Shown: positions 17,366 through 25,690 of the stretch, piece after piece | Layout of the letters: the number at the start of each line of letters is the position of its first letter | How positions within the stretch are numbered: the first letter of the stretch is position 1 | Source of the DNA: Flavobacterium sp. ZT3R18 | GTDB taxonomy: Bacteria > Bacteroidota > Bacteroidia > Flavobacteriales > Flavobacteriaceae | NCBI RefSeq assembly: GCF_007097385.1 | Contig: NZ_VJZS01000015.1 | Location: forward strand, 53,432-117,431 | Direction: 5' to 3' | Length of the DNA stretch: 64,000 nucleotides | Made by a program: the position numbers and the translations under genes | Notes under the pieces: generated by a model | What the model was told of the DNA's origin: nothing | What the model saw: the letters and a program-made list of their open reading frames with translations, nothing else | Database searches by the model: none

Positions 17366-18460
17366 ATGATAATCGGTGTACCAAAAGAAATCAAAAATAA
17401 CGAAAATCGTGTGGCGTTAACTCCAGCAGGTGTTGCTGAGATGAAAAACCACGGACATAGCGTTTACGTTCAAGCAACTGCAGGTGAAGGAAGCGGTTTT
17501 GAAGACGAAGAATATACTGCTGCCGGAGCTGTAATCTTACCTACTATCGAAGAGGTATATGCCATTGCTGAAATGATTATCAAAGTAAAAGAGCCAATAG
17601 CTTCTGAATACAATTTAATCAAAAAAGATCAATTACTTTTCACGTACTTCCACTTTGCATCATCAGAGCCATTAACTCATGCAATGATAGAGCGTCAAGC
17701 TGTTTGTTTGGCTTACGAAACAGTTGAAAAAACAGACCGTAGCTTACCTTTATTAGTACCAATGTCTGAAGTTGCTGGTCGTATGGCGATTCAACAAGGT
17801 GCTAAATATCTTGAAAAACCATTAAAAGGAAGAGGAATTCTTCTGGGTGGTGTTCCAGGTGTTCCTCCTGCTAAAGTATTAGTACTTGGTGGTGGAATCG
17901 TAGGAACTCAAGCGGCAAAAATGGCTGCAGGTTTAGGAGCTCATGTAACGATTATGGATGTGAGTTTAGCACGTTTACGTTATTTAGATGACGTTATGCC
18001 AGCAAACGTAACTACAATTATGTCTAATCATTACAACATTAGCAAAGCGATTACAGAATCTGACCTAATTGTTGGAGCTGTATTAATTCCAGGGGCAAAA
18101 GCACCTCACTTAATCAAACGTGACATGCTAAAATTAATGCGTCCCGGAACTGTTGTGGTTGACGTAGCGGTAGACCAAGGAGGTTGTATCGAGACTTGTA
18201 CTCCTACAACTCACGAAAACCCAACTTTTATCATTGACGATATTGTACATTACTGTGTGGCTAATATGCCGGGTGCAGTTCCTTATACATCTACATTGGC
18301 ACTTACCAATGCTACTTTACCTTACGCTTTGCAATTGGCAAACAAAGGATGGGAAAAAGCATGTGCTGAGAACGAAGAATTAAACAAAGGATTAAACATT
18401 GCCAACGGAAAAATCCTTTACAAAGGTGTTGCCGATGCTTGGAACCTTCCTTTGAATTAA
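17366..18460 (+). CDS. ald: Alanine dehydrogenase
   Basis: NAD-dependent oxidative deamination of L-alanine to pyruvate and ammonium, or the reverse. 364 residues, the usual size. Conserved catalytic residues are present at the expected positions: Lys75 (KVKEP) and His96 (FTYFHF). The NAD Rossmann loop is VLVLGGGIVGTQAAKMAAGLGA, preceded by PLKGRGILLGGVPGVPPAKV, and VDVAVDQGG is the usual later motif. The gene follows a TAGATTTG promoter element, is divergent from an Lrp regulator, and ends in front of two tandem terminators. Pyridine nucleotide transhydrogenase alpha is the main look-alike but lacks this length and context. Confidence 0.97.
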   Translation: MIIGVPKEIKNNENRVALTPAGVAEMKNHGHSVYVQATAGEGSGFEDEEYTAAGAVILPTIEEVYAIAEMIIKVKEPIASEYNLIKKDQLLFTYFHFASSEPLTHAMIERQAVCLAYETVEKTDRSLPLLVPMSEVAGRMAIQQGAKYLEKPLKGRGILLGGVPGVPPAKVLVLGGGIVGTQAAKMAAGLGAHVTIMDVSLARLRYLDDVMPANVTTIMSNHYNISKAITESDLIVGAVLIPGAKAPHLIKRDMLKLMRPGTVVVDVAVDQGGCIETCTPTTHENPTFIIDDIVHYCVANMPGAVPYTSTLALTNATLPYALQLANKGWEKACAENEELNKGLNIANGKILYKGVADAWNLPLN

Positions 18461-18511
18461 GAGTTAGTATTAAGAACCCGTTTCCTAATATTAAATAAGT
18501 GCTTACTACAC

Positions 18512-18556
18512 TAGAAAACCCCGTTTTATTCCTCAAGAAAACGGGGTTTCTGTTTT
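18512..18556 (+). terminator. Rho-independent terminator after ald
   Basis: GAAAACCCCGTTTT / AAAACGGGGTTTC hairpin with a T-run. Confidence 0.9.
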
Positions 18557-18566
18557 TTAAAAACTA

Positions 18567-18604
18567 AAAAATCCGTCTCACTTTTATATGAGACGGATTT
18601 TTTG
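18567..18604. terminator. Second, bidirectional terminator
   Basis: AAAAAATCCGTCTCA / TGAGACGGATTTTTT, flanked by A-run and T-run, directly after the first terminator. Confidence 0.85.
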
Positions 18605-18631
18605 TTTTAAACATAATTCACTTAATAAGCA

Positions 18632-18818
18632 CTCAGGGAAAACACATGAGTTTTAAAAACAACCGCAGATTCGCAGATTTATTTCTTGAAAAGCAGAATT
18701 TTGCAATTTTATAGAAACTAATTTGCGCTAATTCAGCTGAAAGCGGTTAATTCATGATAGAAATTTTCATTAAAATCTGCGAATCTGCGGTAAAAAAACT
18801 CATGCGTTTGCCCTAACT
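18632..18818. repeat. Long palindromic intergenic element B (GGGCAAACGC family)
   Basis: Perfect 18-bp inner arms CCGCAGATTCGCAGATTT (18663-18680) and their inverse (18773-18790). The outer ends CAGGGAAAACACATGAGTTTT and the inverse of the right end (AGGGCAAACGCATGAGTTTT) are nearly identical. The terminal motif is shared with elements A and C, although the inner arms differ. Confidence 0.8.
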
Positions 18819-18830
18819 GATCACTAAAAA

Positions 18831-20240
18831 CTACTCCTTCGGTTTAGTCAAATAATACACTGGAATTCCAGTAAGCATTATCAAGACTCCCCAACCACAA
18901 GTTGAAAATTTAGTAAACAATAACCCAACACAAATTGCAGCAGCTATAATAATGTAAACCAATGGAAGGAATGGATATCCAAAAGCTTTATACGGTCTTT
19001 CAACCTCAGGCATTTTCTTTCTAAGAATAAAAATTCCATAAATAGTAAGGATATAAAAAATCAAAACAATGATGATTACAAAATCCAACAAATCACCATA
19101 TTTACCCGTCAAACACAATAGCGAAGCCCATAAACATTGAATCCACAAAGCCCATGCTGGCACACCTGCATTGTTCAGCTCCCCTGCTTTTTTAAGAAAC
19201 AAACCATCTTTTGCCATCGTATAATACACTCTCGCTCCAGCCATAATCAATCCGTTATTACAGGCAAAAGTCGAAATCATAATCATCAACGCTATAATAA
19301 TCGTCCCCATGTCGCCAAAGGTATATTGAGAAGCAACCACCGCTACACGATCCGACTTTGCCGTTGCAATTTCTTGAAAAGGAATTACCGCAAGGTACAT
19401 TAAGTTGGTCAGGATATAAATAACAGTCACAATCAACGTTCCAAGAAACAAACTCAATCCCACATTACGCTTTGGATTTTTAATCTCACCCGCTATAAAA
19501 GTAACACCTACCCAAGCATCACTAGAAAACAAAGAACCCACCATGGCGGCTGAAATCCCCGTTAACAAAGCTGTTCCACCAATAGGCATCCAAGATCCCT
19601 TTTCTACATCGAAAGCTCTTGAACTCCAGGCGTCAGTCCAGTTGGCATTCCAAATATCAGCTTTGGCTGCCAGAATGAATCCAAACACAATTAGACCAAA
19701 AAGAGATAAAATTTTGATAACCGTCAAAACCGTTTGAAGAATTTTACTGTTTTTTACCCCTCGGCTGTTAATATACGTCAACAAAACAATCGTAATTATA
19801 GAAACTATCTGAGCAGCATTGAGCTTAAAAGCACCCAATTCATACAAAACATTTTCGTCACTTAATGGTGGATACAAATAGGCGGCAAATTTAGAAAACC
19901 CTACCCCAACCGCTGCGATAGTACCGGTTTGAATTACTGCAAAGAAACTCCAGCCATACAAAAAGGCTATCAATTTATTATACGCTTCTTTCAGATAAAC
20001 GTATTGTCCACCTGCTTTTGGAAACATAGCGCTCAATTCTCCGTAACTCACGGCAGCAATCATAGTAATCAATCCTGAGATCAGCCATATTAATATAAGC
20101 CAACCCGCAGACCCCACTTGTCTGGCGATATCGGCACTTACAATAAATATCCCTGAACCGATCATGGAACCTACCACAAGCATTGTTCCATCTAATAATC
20201 CTAATTCCTTTTTAAATTCTCCAGGTTTGTTTTCTTCCAT
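18831..20240 (-). CDS. APC-family amino acid permease (LAT/PotE-like)
   Basis: A 469-residue inner-membrane transporter with about 12 hydrophobic helices. The first helix carries the APC substrate-binding glycine motif (VVGSMIGSGIFIVSADIA). Later segments YGELSAMFPKAGGQYVYLKEAY and ACNNGLIMAGARVYYTMAKDGLF are typical of the L-type amino acid transporter/exchanger group. The substrate is not readable. It converges with ald, and an amino-acid link is possible, but terminators and a repeat element separate the two. The C-terminal YLTKPKE is normal. Confidence 0.92.
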   Translation of the reverse strand: MEENKPGEFKKELGLLDGTMLVVGSMIGSGIFIVSADIARQVGSAGWLILIWLISGLITMIAAVSYGELSAMFPKAGGQYVYLKEAYNKLIAFLYGWSFFAVIQTGTIAAVGVGFSKFAAYLYPPLSDENVLYELGAFKLNAAQIVSIITIVLLTYINSRGVKNSKILQTVLTVIKILSLFGLIVFGFILAAKADIWNANWTDAWSSRAFDVEKGSWMPIGGTALLTGISAAMVGSLFSSDAWVGVTFIAGEIKNPKRNVGLSLFLGTLIVTVIYILTNLMYLAVIPFQEIATAKSDRVAVVASQYTFGDMGTIIIALMIMISTFACNNGLIMAGARVYYTMAKDGLFLKKAGELNNAGVPAWALWIQCLWASLLCLTGKYGDLLDFVIIIVLIFYILTIYGIFILRKKMPEVERPYKAFGYPFLPLVYIIIAAAICVGLLFTKFSTCGWGVLIMLTGIPVYYLTKPKE

Positions 20241-20334
20241 TTTTTTTGGTTTATTTTTTTGGTTGGCTAAAGATATACTTTTTTTTAGAAAATGATTAAA
20301 AATAGCATTTCTACAAAGAAATTAAATCCTAAAA

Positions 20335-20364
20335 ACAAAAAACTCTTAAGTTTCCTTAAGAGTT
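20335..20364 (-). terminator. Rho-independent terminator
   Basis: On the minus strand, ACTCTTAAG-GAAA-CTTAAGAGT followed by TTTTTTG, 27 bp after the LysM-NlpC gene. Confidence 0.9.
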
Positions 20365-20390
20365 CAATTCGTTTATATTTTAAAAAGATA

Positions 20391-22037
20391 TCATTTCACA
20401 ACCCGATTTACCTGCGCAAAGTTACGTTGGTAATAAGGCTCTTTAGTAGAGGAAACAATCACTCCGGCATGTGTAGAGGAATGAATGAATTTAATTTCTC
20501 CATCTACCACTTCAACAACCATCCCTACATGATTGATTCTACTTCTACCGTTTGTTTTAAAGAAAATCAAATCCCCCTTTTGTACATTTTCGGTTTCAAT
20601 TCTTTCTCCAAAACTAGATTGCTCGATAGAAGATCTTGGCAATTTTATATCAAAACCTCCAAAAGTAGAACACATAAAACCAGAACAATCAAATCCTGCG
20701 GTTGTCGTACCACCACTTCGGTATCGTGTCCCTATATTATCAGAAGCCGAAGCGATCAATTGATCAATTAAGTTTTCATTAGATATTGTTATTGTAGAAT
20801 TAGATTCCGTTTCTTTAGTCTCAATAACTTCCTCATTAGTGGCAGTTCCAATAGTCGAATTTGGAACACGAATAGTAAGTTTTGAACCAACCAATAATTT
20901 TTGTTGAATGGCAGGGTTTTGCTTTTCTAAAACTCCTACTGTAATTCCATATTTTTTGGCAATACCGTATTTGGTTTCTTTTGGCAATACCTCATGAACA
21001 AGATCAGTACCTGCATTTTGAGTATCTGTCTCTATTCCTTTATCTTCTTTTGTACTTTCCACAACAACTGGAACCGATTCTTTATTATCTGAAACAACAG
21101 ATTCTCCCTCTAATTTTCCATTGCTTGGAATCACAATCATCTGCCCAACACTCAAACCTCTTCTTCCTGCTTTTGGATTGGCTTGTTTCAATTGTTTCAA
21201 GGTAATTGCGTATTCTTTTGCAATCACATACAAAGATTCTCCCGACTTGACCTTATGGATCAATGGCGTAATTTCATTTGGAGTACCTGCTTCAGTTTCT
21301 TTTGTAACTACGCTCTCTTTTTGCGCTATTTCTTTATTTTTAGGAATTACAGCTACATTCGATGTCTCTTGAATTGCTTTTTCTTCTGCAACAACAGCTT
21401 CAGCAGATGATTTACCATTACTTGGAATCGCAATCATTTGTCCTACACTCAATCCCTTCTTACCAATTTTAGGATTGGCTTCATTTAATTCTTTAATAGT
21501 AACGGAGTATTGTTTGGCAATGGAATACAAAGATTCCTTCGGTTTCACCTGATGCGTCATTGGTTCAGTTGCAACAATTTCGAAAGTATTTTTATTGGAT
21601 AGACTTGCGACTTCTTTTTTGGTCAATCCTACTGTTGGAATAGTAATCGTTTGACCAACTTTTAAACCTTCCGTTTCTAATTTTGGATTAGCTTTATAGA
21701 GTAACTCGGTAGTCGTTTTGTATTGTTTTACAATTCCGTAAAGTGTTTCTTTGGATAAGACTTCGTGATTAATTTCTATAGTTTTCTCAGGAATCGCAAC
21801 CACTTTATTCGTTTTTTTTGCATCCGAATTTGGAATCAATAGTACTTGATTCAGTTGCAAGGTTTTTTTAGCTTTTGGATTGAGCTTGTAAATAGAAGCG
21901 GCAGAAACATTATATTTTTCAGCAATACTAGAAATTGTTTCCCCTTTTGCTATGCTATGTTTGATATTTTTATCTTGCGAAAAAACACTAACACTACACA
22001 AAGTCAGGACAAAAACAATTACTCTAAAATACTTCAT
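20391..22037 (-). CDS. Secreted LysM-repeat NlpC/P60 peptidoglycan hydrolase
   Basis: 548 residues. A signal peptide (VIVFVLTLCSVSVFSQ, about 1-21) is followed by five LysM repeats (about 25-70, 90-135, 160-205, 260-310 and 345-395), each with the pattern GETxxxIAxxYxVTxxxLxxxNP...L.VGQ.I.IP, separated by low-complexity K/E/S/V linkers. The C-terminal NlpC/P60 endopeptidase domain has the catalytic Cys451 (FDCSGF), the His in NHVGMVVEV and the third residue in FIHSS. It should cleave cell-wall peptides in the periplasm while bound through LysM. The repeats and linkers are similar to each other and may vary in number between strains. Confidence 0.95.
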   Translation of the reverse strand: MKYFRVIVFVLTLCSVSVFSQDKNIKHSIAKGETISSIAEKYNVSAASIYKLNPKAKKTLQLNQVLLIPNSDAKKTNKVVAIPEKTIEINHEVLSKETLYGIVKQYKTTTELLYKANPKLETEGLKVGQTITIPTVGLTKKEVASLSNKNTFEIVATEPMTHQVKPKESLYSIAKQYSVTIKELNEANPKIGKKGLSVGQMIAIPSNGKSSAEAVVAEEKAIQETSNVAVIPKNKEIAQKESVVTKETEAGTPNEITPLIHKVKSGESLYVIAKEYAITLKQLKQANPKAGRRGLSVGQMIVIPSNGKLEGESVVSDNKESVPVVVESTKEDKGIETDTQNAGTDLVHEVLPKETKYGIAKKYGITVGVLEKQNPAIQQKLLVGSKLTIRVPNSTIGTATNEEVIETKETESNSTITISNENLIDQLIASASDNIGTRYRSGGTTTAGFDCSGFMCSTFGGFDIKLPRSSIEQSSFGERIETENVQKGDLIFFKTNGRSRINHVGMVVEVVDGEIKFIHSSTHAGVIVSSTKEPYYQRNFAQVNRVVK

Positions 22038-22249
22038 ACATTTTTAATTTCTACCTCATTTTTACAAATACAAGCGATTTCGAGGCGAATTATTGAATTT
22101 TGCTGTATTTTGTCTCTCAAAAATGTTTTTTTTCAAGATTTACAAATATAAGTTATTTGTTAGATTAGAAAGTTAAAGGATTACTAAAATTTTAGAAAAT
22201 ACAACAATTCCATCCTTTTTAAAGCAAATCACAACCCATTAAAAGAATT

Positions 22250-22882
22250 TTATAAACTTATATAAATAGCGATATAATGAAATACCGTTCCCAAAAGAAC
22301 GAAGAAATGCCAAATAGTATGATAGTAGCGTTTATCTCCCTTTACAAAAAAATAAACACCAAAAGTATAACTTATTCCGCCGGCAAGAATCCAAGCAAGT
22401 ACAGCTGTAGGAACAGTATGCCACAATGGTTTTATGACAAAGATGATCATCCAGCCCATTGCTAAATAAAGTAACGTGGAGACAAACTCAAATCGCTTGG
22501 CGCAAAAAACTTTAAAAACAGTTCCCAAAACCACAATAAACCACATCGCTCCAAGAAAAACAATCGCAGTATCATGATTCAAATACTTCACCATAAGCGG
22601 AGTATAGGTTCCTGCAATAAGGCAATATATACTAATATGATCTGCAGTATTAAGCAGTCGCTTTGTCTTTTCGTCCTTAGTCAAATGATACAAAGCCGAA
22701 GAAGTGTACACCAATAACATTCCGATACCAAAAATAATAACAGACAATACCGTAATTGGGTCGTCCCGTCTATAAGCAGTCGCAATCACAAAAGGCATTG
22801 CTATCAAACAAAAAAGCACTCCTAGGATATGTGAAATTCCATTGGCTAATTCCTCACTTCGTGTTTGCTCTCTATGTAACAT
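22250..22882 (-). CDS. Hemolysin III / TrhA (PAQR-like) membrane protein
   Basis: A 210-residue protein with seven predicted transmembrane helices. It has the family signature near the N terminus (ELANGISHILGV) and helix 2-3 (SALYHL...TADHISIYCLIAGTYTPLMV), then a C-terminal HTIWHFFVLLGTVFHYIAI. The conserved His residues (SALYH, ADH, HxxWH) match the metal-binding site of the PAQR/hemolysin III group. In bacteria such proteins are linked to membrane lipid homeostasis; 'hemolysin' is a historical name. Stand-alone gene. Confidence 0.95.
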   Translation of the reverse strand: MLHREQTRSEELANGISHILGVLFCLIAMPFVIATAYRRDDPITVLSVIIFGIGMLLVYTSSALYHLTKDEKTKRLLNTADHISIYCLIAGTYTPLMVKYLNHDTAIVFLGAMWFIVVLGTVFKVFCAKRFEFVSTLLYLAMGWMIIFVIKPLWHTVPTAVLAWILAGGISYTFGVYFFVKGDKRYYHTIWHFFVLLGTVFHYIAIYISL

Positions 22883-23014
22883 TGTATTTGTTGTTTACAA
22901 TCTCCCTTCCTATTCAAAATAAGATAATTGATTAAATTTAATCATTCTAATTTACGAAAAACATCTCAATTTCAAACCATTTCATTCAACAAAGTATTTT
23001 ACCCTTTGTCATCT

Positions 23015-23158
23015 TTATTGATTAACGATTACTAGTGTCGGGTCGTTTTCTTTGATTCTTATTCGACATGATTTTTCGATTTCAAGAACATTATTAATCC
23101 CTGAAATATTGATCATATCACACACAAACTTGTCTGGACTATTTTTTCTACTTTCCAT
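23015..23158 (-). CDS. Candidate small protein, 47 residues
   Basis: An uninterrupted frame from ATG (23158) to TAA in the 418-bp gap between trhA and acnA. The peptide starts MESRKNSPDKF and ends KENDPTLVIVNQ, and has a balanced amino-acid composition rather than AT-rich junk. A TGGTTTTG sequence about 20-30 bp upstream is close to the -7 consensus. It lies past the acnA terminator, so it would need its own promoter. I recognise no family. It may be a remnant of a larger gene. Confidence 0.35.
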   Translation of the reverse strand: MESRKNSPDKFVCDMINISGINNVLEIEKSCRIRIKENDPTLVIVNQ

Positions 23159-23241
23159 TTCCCTAGTCCTTATACCAAAACCATTGGACTATAATATAAC
23201 AATTAATGGTAATTAATTAAAACTCAATAACACCTAGAGTC

Positions 23242-23275
23242 ACAAAAAAAACTCTCAAGTTATCTTGAGAGTTTT
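23242..23275 (-). terminator. Rho-independent terminator after acnA
   Basis: On the minus strand, ACTCTCAAG-ATAA-CTTGAGAGT followed by eight T. Confidence 0.92.
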
Positions 23276-23300
23276 AGACATAAAAATATGTTTTAAAAGC

Positions 23301-25568
23301 TTATGCGTTACTAGCAGCAGCAATCAAATTCAATGCTGAACCCGCTTTGTACCAACCAATTTGTCCTTCGTTATAAGTGTGGTTTGCCAAGATGGTATCT
23401 TTGCTTCCATCAGCGTGAACGAATTCTAAGGTTAATGGTTTTCCTGGAGCAAAATCAACTAAATCAATGAAGTTGATCGTATCATCTTCTTGGATTTTGT
23501 CGTAATCCGCTTCGGTAGCAAATGTCAATCCTAACAACCCTTGTTTTTTAAGGTTTGTTTCGTGGATACGCGCAAATGATTTTACCAATACAGCTTTTAC
23601 CCCTAAGAAACGAGGCTCCATAGCGGCATGCTCACGAGAAGATCCTTCTCCGTAGTTATGATCTCCAACAACAACAGAAGGAACACCAGCTGCTTTGTAG
23701 GCACGGGCAACTGCAGGAACTGCATCGTACTCACCTGTCAACTGATTTTTAACCGAATTTGCATTTTGATTGAATGCATTTATCGCACCAATCAACATAT
23801 TGTTTGAGATATTATCCAAATGTCCACGGAAACGCAACCATGGTCCTGCCATAGATATGTGGTCTGTAGTACATTTTCCAAAAGCTTTGATCAATAATTT
23901 AGCTCCCGAAATATTTTTACCGTCCCATGCATCAAATGGAGCCAACAATTGCAAACGATCTGACGTTTCGCTTACGGTAATTTGAACACTTGATCCATCT
24001 TCGGCTGGTGCTTGAAAACCTGCGTCTTCAACAGCGAAACCTCTTTTTGGCAATTCATCTCCAAACGGAGCGTTTAATTTCACTTCTTCCCCTTTATCGT
24101 TCAATAAAGTATCAGTCAATGGATTAAAATCCAATCTTCCTGAGATAGCCAATGCAGCTACCATTTCTGGTGAAGTTACAAAAGCGTGAGTATTTGGGTT
24201 ACCGTCTGCTCTTTTAGAGAAGTTACGGTTGAATGAATGTACGATAGTGTTTTTCTCGCCTTTATCAGCACCTGCCCTATCCCATTGTCCGATACAGGGT
24301 CCACAAGCATTTGTAAATACTTTAGTTCCCATTTTTTCGAAAGTGGCGATGATACCGTCTCTTTCAATAGTGTAACGAATTTGCTCAGAACCTGGATTAA
24401 TTCCGAATTCAGCTTTTGGAGTAATTCCATGCTCTACCGCTTGGTTTACGATTGAAGCAGCACGTGCCATATCCTCGTAAGAAGAGTTGGTACAAGAACC
24501 GATCAATCCCCATTCTACTTTCAATGGCCATCCATTTGCAGCAGCTTCCGCTTTCATTTTAGAAACTGGAGTTCCGCGGTCTGGCGTGAAAGGTCCGTTG
24601 ATGTGTGGCTCTAATTCAGACAAATTAATTTCGATAACTTGATCAAAATAAGTTGCTGGATCAGCGTATACTTCAGCATCCGCAGTCAAGTAAGAAGCCA
24701 CTTTATCAGCAGCATCTACAACGTCTTGACGACCTGTAGCTGCCAAATATCTACGCATAGAATCATCGTAACCAAATGTAGATGTTGTAGCACCAATTTC
24801 GGCACCCATATTACAAATAGTTCCTTTTCCGGTACAAGACATGTTCAAGGCACCTTCTCCAAAATATTCTACAATAGCACCAGTTCCACCTTTTACAGTA
24901 AGAATATCGGCTACTTTTAAGATAACATCTTTAGGAGCTGTCCAACCAGATAATTTTCCGGTCAATTTTACTCCGATTAATTTAGGAAATTTCAATTCCC
25001 AAGACATTCCAGACATTACATCTACTGCATCAGCACCACCAACTCCAATGGCTAGCATTCCTAATCCACCAGCATTTACAGTATGAGAATCAGTACCAAT
25101 CATCATTCCTCCTGGGAAAGCGTAGTTTTCTAAAACAATTTGGTGAATAATACCTGAACCTGGTTTCCAGAAACCAATACCATATTTATTTGAAACTGAA
25201 GAAAGGAAATCAAATACTTCTTTTGACTGAGTATTTGCTACAGCTAAATCTGTGGAAGCACCAACTTTGGCCTGGATCAAGTGATCACAGTGAACCGTTG
25301 TTGGAACAGCAACTGTTTTTTTTCCAGCATGCATAAATTGCAACAAAGCCATTTGAGCAGTAGCATCTTGACAAGCTACTCTATCCGGAGCAAAATCCAC
25401 ATAGTCAGCACCTCTTGTAAAAACTTTAGATGCAACTCCATCCCAAAGGTGGTTGTATAAAATTTTCTCTGTTAAAGTAAGTGGGCGACCAACTATCTCA
25501 CGTGCTGCATCAACACGAGTCGTCATGTTGTCGTACACTTTTTTAATCATTTCAATATCAAAAGCCAT
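23301..25568 (-). CDS. acnA: Aconitate hydratase (AcnA/mitochondrial type)
   Basis: A [4Fe-4S] TCA-cycle enzyme isomerising citrate and isocitrate through cis-aconitate. The 755 residues match the mitochondrial-type aconitase. Cluster ligands are visible as [11 protein letters not shown] and CGPCIGQW, and the substrate region as [25 protein letters not shown]. The C-terminal swivel domain has [19 protein letters not shown] second, unrelated-length aconitase (acnB) lies immediately upstream on the same strand, 122 bp away with a terminator between. The start [14 protein letters not shown] is echoed by a fragment upstream of acnB. Confidence 0.97.
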   Translation of the reverse strand: MAFDIEMIKKVYDNMTTRVDAAREIVGRPLTLTEKILYNHLWDGVASKVFTRGADYVDFAPDRVACQDATAQMALLQFMHAGKKTVAVPTTVHCDHLIQAKVGASTDLAVANTQSKEVFDFLSSVSNKYGIGFWKPGSGIIHQIVLENYAFPGGMMIGTDSHTVNAGGLGMLAIGVGGADAVDVMSGMSWELKFPKLIGVKLTGKLSGWTAPKDVILKVADILTVKGGTGAIVEYFGEGALNMSCTGKGTICNMGAEIGATTSTFGYDDSMRRYLAATGRQDVVDAADKVASYLTADAEVYADPATYFDQVIEINLSELEPHINGPFTPDRGTPVSKMKAEAAANGWPLKVEWGLIGSCTNSSYEDMARAASIVNQAVEHGITPKAEFGINPGSEQIRYTIERDGIIATFEKMGTKVFTNACGPCIGQWDRAGADKGEKNTIVHSFNRNFSKRADGNPNTHAFVTSPEMVAALAISGRLDFNPLTDTLLNDKGEEVKLNAPFGDELPKRGFAVEDAGFQAPAEDGSSVQITVSETSDRLQLLAPFDAWDGKNISGAKLLIKAFGKCTTDHISMAGPWLRFRGHLDNISNNMLIGAINAFNQNANSVKNQLTGEYDAVPAVARAYKAAGVPSVVVGDHNYGEGSSREHAAMEPRFLGVKAVLVKSFARIHETNLKKQGLLGLTFATEADYDKIQEDDTINFIDLVDFAPGKPLTLEFVHADGSKDTILANHTYNEGQIGWYKAGSALNLIAAASNA

Positions 25569-25636
25569 AATAATAAGTGTTTTTTGTTATTTTATTTAGA
25601 CTTCACAAGGTACAAAAAAATTGAGTAGATATAAAG

Positions 25637-25666
25637 AAAAAGCCTGAGTTTATGGCTCAGGCTTTT
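25637..25666 (-). terminator. Rho-independent terminator after acnB
   Basis: AAAAGCCTGAG / CTCAGGCTTTT with an 8-nt loop, between acnB and acnA, so the two are likely separate transcripts. Confidence 0.9.
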
Positions 25667-25690
25667 GAATATGATTAACTAATTATGTGA

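Larger units (their letters stand above)
22883..23300. other. Intergenic gap between trhA and acnA
   Basis: 418 bp. It holds the candidate small ORF at 23015-23158 and the acnA terminator; otherwise AT-rich with no clear feature. Confidence 0.6.

Noticed and set aside
20292..20771. Open frame antisense to the LysM-NlpC gene
   Set aside because: It overlaps the catalytic domain of a well-supported gene and contains a terminator hairpin; a shadow.
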